Shown: positions 1-64,000 of the stretch, in pieces | How positions within the stretch are numbered: position 1 is the first letter of the stretch | Layout of the letters: each line of letters begins with the position of its first letter | DNA from: Amorphochlora amoebiformis | Lineage: Eukaryota; Cercozoa; Chlorarachniophyceae | DNA length: 64,000 nucleotides | Direction of reading: 5' to 3' | Assembly (NCBI GenBank): GCA_054601695.1 | Contig: BAAHQB010000076.1 | Coordinates: 310,001 to 374,000, forward strand | Translations under genes and position numbers: made by a program | The notes under the pieces: model-generated | What the model saw: the letters and a program-made list of their open reading frames with translations, nothing else | Databases searched by the model: none | Told to the model about the DNA's origin: nothing

Positions 1-317
1 CTGTCACACCAGATTTAGTTCTGAGGGTCCGATGCCTGGTGAGAGGGTGATTGACTGATGACCTAAGATTAAAGCCAAAATGGTTGCCGTACACGTCAAG
101 AGAATCTCTTAGATAGAGAGAATCTATTGAGAGTAGGAATGCACAAGACTACCACTTAAAAAAAAAAAGGTTGTAAAGAACTAAAGATGGAAGATATATA
201 TGTCTTATGATAAGAGTCTAAACAATTCTCGGCTCCTAAGTACTCACCGGTGGTGTTGCTCAATATTAGTAAGCTATTTAATTATTAACACATATATATA
301 AACACACACACACACAC

Positions 318-368
<51 letters not shown>

Positions 369-739
369 CAAAAGGCAAGATATGTACATTTTTGTGTAAA
401 AAATATTTACACATATGTACATATAAAACATTCATACAAATAATGTATATGTGTGTGTATATCTGTTTATTCTAAAAAATGTAGAATAAGATTGTCATGT
501 GTACAATGCAGGGAGATACGCTTTTTCTTCCTAATATTTCTTCCTAAAAAAAAATCCTAAGACTACGACTCTGTTCTCTTTCCTCTTCTTGCCAGTCTCT
601 CCAAATAAAACGTGCATATAATTTATATACGTATAAGCATAAGCAACACGTAATTGCATACTCATATCGATAACAAACCACCTACGCAATCCCACCAAAC
701 ACAAAAGACGGAGAAAAAAAAAAAAAAAGGATTCCTCCT
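1..739. other. Left flank, non-coding, AT-rich
   Basis: No exon is supportable here. The stretch holds a (CA)n run followed by a (TA)n tract near 300-363, A/T-rich unique sequence, and poly-A runs near 159-168 and 713-728. The poly-A run near 713-728 lies just downstream of the stop codon of the minus-strand gene that ends at 740, so part of this stretch may be that gene's 3' untranslated region. Confidence 0.6.
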
Positions 740-1375
740 TTACGTCAAGCTGGGATGCAGCGACGCGCCTGGAGACGTCTTCCCCTCCTTCTCCCCGGTC
801 GTATCCAGCGTCAAATCAAATTGAAGATTCGAGAGCTCATCCACGCTCTCCCTTTGCATGGATGGGGTGGAAGATATTTCGTTCGCGCTCCCTGTCGCCC
901 CACTTCCGTTCCGGGGCGAACCCCTCGCTCTCACGCCTCCCCTAGCTTCTCTCAAAGCCGGTGAAGGCTGACAGGTGACCACGCGCATGATCGAGAAGAT
1001 CGTCGGAGAAGGCGAAGGAGACTTGGTATCGTTTTGCGAGCTCACGGTGCTCACCTTGGAGCGAAAGCTCCCAGGAGAGTAGTTTCGCGGGTACATGCCA
1101 TAGCCCGGGTATGAGCTTGCAGAGTAGCTCGAGAGGGACCGCGCGAGCTGGGACTTTTCGCTTCGATACTCTTCGAGTACCTCCAAAGGATCAAAAACTG
1201 GTGGCGAAGGAGGCAGCATGAAGGATGGCGGCTGCCGGGATGGAACTCGCGGACGCTGCGTCGGGGCGCGAGGGGCGCGAGGGGCGCGAGGAGGTATTCT
1301 ATGCTTGGTTGGGCAGGAGTGCACGATCTTGAGGCTTGCAGAGGGGTCTTTGGCTTCCTGTCGCGGCGGCTGCAT
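740..1375 (-). CDS. Hypothetical Pro/Ser/Arg-rich protein (single open exon)
   Basis: I do not recognise this protein. The minus strand is open for about 211 codons from an ATG at 1375 to a TAA at 740-742, in a GC-rich island flanked by AT-rich DNA, which is what coding exons look like elsewhere in this window. The protein starts MQPPRQEAKDPSAS. It has a repeated RAPRAPRAP stretch, a Pro-rich part (RQPPSFMLPPSPPVFDP), a Ser/Tyr-rich middle (SLSSYSASSYPGYGMYPRNY) and an acidic/hydrophobic C-terminal patch (VDELSNLQFDLTLDT). There are no membrane segments or known catalytic motifs, and it is probably largely disordered. The frame stays open a little upstream of the ATG, and a TAG at about 1412 could instead be a splice acceptor, so the true start may lie in an upstream exon. 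Two TGACGT elements lie 60-90 bases upstream. Confidence 0.55.
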   Translation of the reverse strand: MQPPRQEAKDPSASLKIVHSCPTKHRIPPRAPRAPRAPTQRPRVPSRQPPSFMLPPSPPVFDPLEVLEEYRSEKSQLARSLSSYSASSYPGYGMYPRNYSPGSFRSKVSTVSSQNDTKSPSPSPTIFSIMRVVTCQPSPALREARGGVRARGSPRNGSGATGSANEISSTPSMQRESVDELSNLQFDLTLDTTGEKEGKTSPGASLHPSLT

Positions 1376-1437
1376 GGCTTCTGGATCTCGGTGGCGGGGT
1401 GGGTCCAAACCCTACCGAAACGTGTGAAAAATATCTG

Positions 1438-1466
1438 GTGACGTAACCGTGACATCTGCGTGACGT
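1438..1466 (-). promoter_or_regulatory. Paired TGACGT (bZIP/CRE-type) motifs upstream of the 740-1375 gene
   Basis: TGACGT occurs at 1439-1444 and again at 1461-1466, 64-91 bases upstream of the ATG at 1375. The same core occurs in the divergent promoter at 47793-47798. TGACGT is the core of CREB/ATF-type bZIP sites. Use as a promoter element here is inferred from position and recurrence only. Confidence 0.35.
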
Positions 1467-2005
1467 AGCGGTATTCGGTGATAGTATCACGATAAATGCG
1501 CTCTATTTCCTAGTGACATAGGGGCCTGTCACACACTCTCTCATGGGTAGCAAGAAAAACCGTGCACGTCTGTATCTATCTGAAGCAGACACCAGGGTTT
1601 CACCTAACCCCCGGGGATTCGCCCGGGAATCCCGGTGTTTCAGAACTCTCGGCGGGTTGGGGAGGGAGGAAGGGAGGAGGGAGGAAGGAAGGAGGGAAAG
1701 GCGGGAAAGGAGCTCGGAGGCTGCCACCCATCCATGAGAAAAGGGCATGAAATTGGGGTCGGGAATTATGAGAAATGCCCTGGGTTGTCAAAGAGCTTCT
1801 AAGAGTGTTAATGAATGAATGAGAATGGGGTACAATGAGAAGGAAGTTGGAAAGGAACAAGTTCGGAGGACGAGGCCGTGATGAGGGTGAGGGAAATCAG
1901 GGAGGAGAGAGGGGAAAGGGGGGGGGGGGGAAGGAGAAGGGGGGGGTGGGGGAAGGATATACACATACACCAGGTATACACACAAACACACACCATATGT
2001 AATAT

Positions 2006-2038
<33 letters not shown>

Positions 2039-2241
2039 GTATGTATATATATGTATATATTTATACATCGGCACTCCATTGCCTGCTTCGCAGTACGTGT
2101 CGTTTCGATAATTATCGTCACAATAAGCTATCGCTGATTAAAACGCTACGCTTAGTAATATATATATATATATATATGTGTGTGTATATACGTAGCATAA
2201 TTATATACAAAACCTACATATTTATGTGTACATATATTCAC

Positions 2242-2355
<114 letters not shown>

Positions 2356-2356
2356 G

Positions 2357-2498
<142 letters not shown>

Positions 2499-2589
2499 TA
2501 TATATATGTGTGTGTATATATAATAAGTATATGTATATGTAAATGTACATACGTATATGTGTATTTGTGTCTACATGTGACATACCTGC

Positions 2590-2636
<47 letters not shown>

Positions 2637-2832
2637 TGATATGCATAAACAAACTAAACACATTATATTATACCTGATACACTATATATACCATGACTCT
2701 TAAGAATTCATGTTATTCAAAAAACATCACGATAATACTTCTTTGGTAAAATTGCAATGCCGGCATTATACTAGTTACAACCAACCATAGCAACTTAGTA
2801 CATGTATATATATCGGTCGTGATAACTTGCAG

Positions 2833-2888
2833 AAGATCTTGGGCGTGATTTTGGATCCAAGTTTAACAATTGAGCAGTGGTTCTACAG
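2833..2888 (+). other. Isolated exon-like or reverse-transcriptase-like fragment
   Basis: Between a CTTGCAG acceptor-like site and an ACAG|GTCTGA donor-like site lies an 18-codon open stretch reading [18 protein letters not shown]. The LGVILD core resembles a segment often seen in non-LTR reverse transcriptases, but the piece is far too short to assign. No matching exon or other RT motif was seen around it. It may be a decayed retroelement fragment, an orphan exon, or chance. Confidence 0.2.
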
Positions 2889-3025
2889 GTCTGATTTACG
2901 TGGTATATGAATAATTATACAAATATGTGTATTCTTAGTATATTTAACACAGAAACATTCTCTCTCTCTCTTTCTCTCTGTGTCTCTCTCTCTTACACAC
3001 ATATGTTTGTATATATATATATGTA

Positions 3026-3109
<84 letters not shown>

Positions 3110-3142
3110 CATATGTATATATATATATATATATATAATACA

Positions 3143-3208
<66 letters not shown>

Positions 3209-3217
3209 TATATACAC

Positions 3218-3259
<42 letters not shown>

Positions 3260-3321
3260 TATATGTATCTATATATATCTATATATTATTTGTATATAAT
3301 TTATATATATATTTACATATA

Positions 3322-3378
<57 letters not shown>

Positions 3379-4532
3379 CATATATACATACATATACATA
3401 TATATGTATACATAAATATATATATATATATATGTATATATGTGTGTATATGTATATATATATATATATATATTTATATATAATATGCATATTTGTATGT
3501 GTGTGCGGTAATGCTGCTGGCTTGTACTTACAAGTGCTACGGCTGTGAAAAGTTTCCAAATGTATCATGACTTGCCCGTGTAGTGACTGTAGTCTATACA
3601 TTGGATATAATAGATAAAAACCATTGATATACTCCGAGTGCCTGAAGAATTTGGAACTGATCATTTTAAGTTAACCTGAACTAACATGATTGGCTATTAG
3701 ACAGTGTTACAAAGAAGCCATTTTTGGTACGTCGTGTGTGTGTGCGCGTAGCACTGCGTACGTGTACTAGGTATATGCTGCATAAATGCAAATTGGTGAA
3801 TATGTTTATAAATATACTAATAATTTTAATTCTACGTACGTACGTGTGTACACACTGCTTCATGACAATTTTTGGCATTCCACTCCGGCGTACGCAGTGC
3901 ACTCTACTATCTAGACTATGTTACTGTGACAATAATACTGTCTATGTAGTATATACTACGCTTACAATAACAAGAATTACGTGTATCGTGTATTGTTACA
4001 ATCTTTCATAAAGTAGTTTTAAATTGTGTACACGATTACTAGAATCATGTAATTAGTACGTACGTACGTACGTATAAAAGCTAATATCTGACTATAAATT
4101 ATAAATACGTACGTAGATATATCCAAATACAACTATTACTACGTGTATATACGCACTAGATACGTATGTGTATTGATTCATTTGTACGCATACATATCAT
4201 TGGTGTCTGTAGTGTTGTAAAAGTAGTTGTAGACTTGTAGTGAGTCTGGTAAGTCGTACTAGAGAGTATTATATATATAAATAAATATGAGTATGAAAAC
4301 TAGATATACGTATATCACATATTACCCAAATATGATTAGATGCATATTTTAATATTTTTAAAACGACAATTTCATTACATACAAATCGTTCGCTACATGA
4401 TCTTTAGCTAAAGGCTAGGGGATAGGAGTCCACTAACTGAGTACGAAAGTTCTAATCAAGCAGTTTCAGCTCAACTATTTTATCTCACAACTGGTACATA
4501 TGGGTACATATGAATACATAAAAATATGGTAA

Positions 4533-4567
<35 letters not shown>

Positions 4568-4693
4568 CACATTTTCAGTTCTGAAAGCTTCCTCTTGAAC
4601 ACAGCGAGTAGCCGCAGAGACTCTCACCTCGAGATCCATTGGCCATACTCGTACACACCCGTCTTGCTTTCAAGACATACAACACTGTGGAAC
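2889..4693. other. Downstream flank of the large minus-strand gene
   Basis: 2990-3490 is (TA)n with short interruptions. 3490-4520 is unique AT-rich sequence with several ACGTACGT-type runs, the longest at about 4056-4074 (self-complementary). This stretch follows the stop codon of the minus-strand gene at 4694 and should include its 3' untranslated region. No convincing exon was found. Confidence 0.5.
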
Positions 4694-47676
<42,983 letters not shown>

Positions 47677-47971
47677 CCGCCACCAGACCAGCGTTGAATG
47701 TGAGAGGGTTTTACAAAGGAGGGGTTTCGGCGTTTTCCCATCGAGTCAACATTTTTTTCCTGAGCGCGATTCTTTCTTCGGAACCGCCCGCGTGACGTCG
47801 TGTCACCCTTCCGTGAACATCATCCTTGTGTTGCGCCAAACTCTGTTACCTCACGCCAAAAATTGGTCATTATAATTATTCGGTGGGTATTATTTGTTAG
47901 GAGCATTGGAGTTGAATCAGTCACTCTGAGTGACCTTTAAAAGTACGTCCCGCCCTTGTCCCACCCCATGA
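47677..47971. promoter_or_regulatory. Divergent (bidirectional) promoter between the giant receptor gene and the thioredoxin-like gene
   Basis: Only 295 bases separate the two start codons, which point away from each other, so both promoters must overlap here or lie in 5' untranslated sequence. The stretch is free of TA repeat. It contains TGACGT at 47793-47798 with a nearby inverted GTGAC/GTCAC pair, two GCCAAA elements (47834-47840 as GCGCCAAA-type, and 47855-47860), and an inverted CCAAT box (ATTGG at 47862-47866). The motif roles (bZIP, E2F-like, NF-Y) are inferred from consensus only. No TATA box is evident. Confidence 0.5.
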
Positions 47972-57651
<9,680 letters not shown>

Positions 57652-58275
57652 CTGGACCACTTGGCACGTAGGTAGCTCTAGTAGCAAGAGGCAGAGCTAG
57701 TTATCACACCACTACCGAAAACATTGCATACTCTTCAATTTGATCACCGTAAAATTATGATATTTCATATGCTATAAGTGAATATTTAATATATATATAT
57801 ATATATATTATATAATATATATATATATAATATATATATATATGTATATGTATGTATGAATGTGCATATATTATATTATATATATATATATATATATATA
57901 TTTCGGCTAATTTTTTGCGAATTTAGTTAGTATTATATTTTGTATTCGTTATTAAAAATTACTAAATAATTATAATTTTTCTATTTTTTTTCTACCGTAT
58001 ATAACATGGCGGTTTATTATTATTAATGCTTATGGTGCTCTAGTATTGGCATAGTATGTACAATTACATTACCCGCATGCACTAACGGTTAGAATTGTAC
58101 ACGGTATATGTTTTCACTTATCATAGTATACTTATTGTACAGTGTATGTATCTGTACCATAGCTAGTATATCGATAGATGAAGGCTTGAGATGTTTATAT
58201 TCGTGTACACAATGTTATTAAATTTAGCAATTTTTAAATGTATAATATATACTCTAGACATTGTGTATATCATAG

Positions 58276-58311
<36 letters not shown>

Positions 58312-58364
58312 TAAATTAAATATTATATATATATATATATATCTTATATATACACATTTATATA

Positions 58365-58444
<80 letters not shown>

Positions 58445-58526
58445 TATGTGTATATGTATGTTTATGCATACATGTATAAATAAATAATATATATGCATAT
58501 ATAAAAATGTATATATATATATATAA

Positions 58527-58573
<47 letters not shown>

Positions 58574-59870
58574 CATATGTATATATGTATATATATATAT
58601 ATAATATATTGTTTGTGTATGTAATAATCCAAATAGTAACAAACACAACTGATTTAATCAAACTCACGATATTGATTTAAACCTGTGCACTTGACAAAAG
58701 CAATCTTACAGCTAACACAGTCAAACCGGCCCTGGAAATCCTTTTACATATCGGGATGCTGATCTAGGGGTTTATGTGGATAATGTAATATCGTCAAAAT
58801 CCAGGCAGAGGTAGTACAAGAATAGAATTTCAACTTCAAGCACAGGCATTAGCGACAATTCGGATGGTGTGTCTAAGCTTATGCTGTGTGGGCCGACGCC
58901 ATTTTCGGTTTTCGCGCGATTTCTTCGTGCCGAAATAGTCTTGTAAAACCAGGATTGAGAGTTTCATTCGGAATTAAGATTTAATACCGTAATAATACGG
59001 TTGGGTTCACTCCATACCTGGCGCTGGGAGGTTGGATACACTGGCATGAGGGGATGCCATCGTCTCGGAATCCAAGTATTCCTGGGCTCCGATATTTGGG
59101 CTTATCCACCTTTTCGTGACTCTTCTCAGTCAGCATCCCCCATCGATATTTGGATATTTATAGGATGTGTGATGTTATATGTGAGAGATGAGCTCGAAAT
59201 TAAGGGAGTGAGTAGCTATTAACGGATGAACGAGGAGAAGAAAAGGGGAGGCTCCTGGGGTGCTTTCATTTACCTACCGCCGAATTTATCTTTATTTTTT
59301 CCTTAACTGGATTTCCAGTAATCCCCGTTGACACCGGGATTAATATTCTTGGCCTTTTGGCACGTGTCTTTATATTTCAGATATCTTGATATCCTCATAT
59401 TTACCGAGAATATCAAGATATCTGAGATACATTCCTGCCCAAGGCCGCCGTCGGCGTCGCGGCGGGATTACGTGTCACGGTCGTCTCGTGGGGATATCTG
59501 GTCCTTATGATGCTATACTATCTCTGAATTTAGTGCATTGATACCTTCCGCATGAAAACACTAAATTTTGTTCTTTTTCTGCCTGTCTAGTTTGAAGATT
59601 GGAGGTCCGATTGCCGAATGGTGACTCGGCACAGCGCTCATTTGCAGCTATTGAAGACCTCTCCTCGAAATTCAGTACACCCCCACAAGTTTCGCAAGGT
59701 CAGTTTAATCCCATAGTCATTGAGGCACTTTCTGTCAGCTCTGTTCCAAAAGGAATTTGAATTTTCATTGCATCCGAAATGTAAACGGATACATGCGAAT
59801 ACATACCAGGCAACGCTCAACTGAACCAGACATCATGCACCTCCCCACCCCTCAAACCCACAAATCATCA
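57652..59870. other. Intergenic between the thioredoxin-like gene and the right-hand gene
   Basis: 57652-58640 is AT-rich with several (TA)n tracts and probably contains the 3' untranslated region of the upstream gene. 58640-59870 is unique sequence of mixed composition without TA repeat. Short open frames occur (for example 59001-59222 and 59328-59510), but none has splice, codon or domain support. A strong inverted repeat lies at 59377-59425. The 3' part is the likely promoter and leader of the gene starting near 59871. Confidence 0.5.
59377..59425. repeat. Perfect 16-bp inverted repeat (hairpin)
   Basis: TCAGATATCTTGATAT at 59377-59392 is exactly complementary to ATATCAAGATATCTGA at 59410-59425, with a 17-base spacer. 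It would form a stable cruciform or RNA hairpin. It sits in the non-TA intergenic region about 450 bases before the presumed start of the next gene. Confidence 0.85.

Positions 59871-64000
<4,130 letters not shown>

Noticed and set aside
59001-59510. Two short plus-strand open frames in the intergenic region
   Set aside because: No recognisable domain, no clear splice partners and no ATG-supported start, and they overlap an inverted repeat.

Overview
The window is nuclear DNA of a eukaryote, probably a protist or alga. Coding sequence is cut into many short exons of ordinary base composition. The introns and flanks between them are dominated by (TA)n microsatellite, with some (TG)n, polypurine tracts and degenerate TTAGGG-like tracts. 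Exons have GT..AG borders and join in consistent reading frames. REJ/GPS membrane-protein domains combined with a long Pro/Ser/Thr repeat stalk suggest a heterokont-type or related microbial eukaryote. That placement is inference only. No bacterial operon structure, rRNA, tRNA, CRISPR or complete transposon was seen.

Layout: (1) 740-1375, minus strand, one open exon for a Pro/Ser/Arg-rich protein of unknown function. (2) 4694-47676, minus strand, one very large gene for which I could read 84 exons (about 9.8 kb coding, about 3,270 residues). The order is signal peptide, LCCL-like Cys module, long pentapeptide (S/G)P(S/T)S(x) stalk, REJ-like region, GPS/GAIN cleavage motif, polycystin-1-like transmembrane block, long basic and Ser-rich cytoplasmic segments, and a C-terminal PH domain. 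(3) 47677-47971, a compact divergent promoter. (4) 47972-57651, plus strand, a 13-exon gene for a protein with a hydrophobic N-terminus, a divergent thioredoxin-like fold (QPC in place of CGPC) and an acidic, disordered C-terminus. (5) About 59871 to beyond the right edge, plus strand, a gene of unknown function ending in a tandemly duplicated two-exon cassette.

The most interesting object is gene 2. It looks like a cell-surface receptor built from the REJ-GPS-membrane half of polycystin-1, with no recognisable PLAT domain or channel half, ending in a PH domain. An extracellular mucin-like stalk, a predicted self-cleaving GPS and an inner phosphoinositide-binding-type domain suggest a surface recognition or signalling receptor. 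By analogy with REJ proteins a role in gamete or cell recognition is possible, but this is inference. Two of its exon joins do not keep frame as I read them, and they are flagged.
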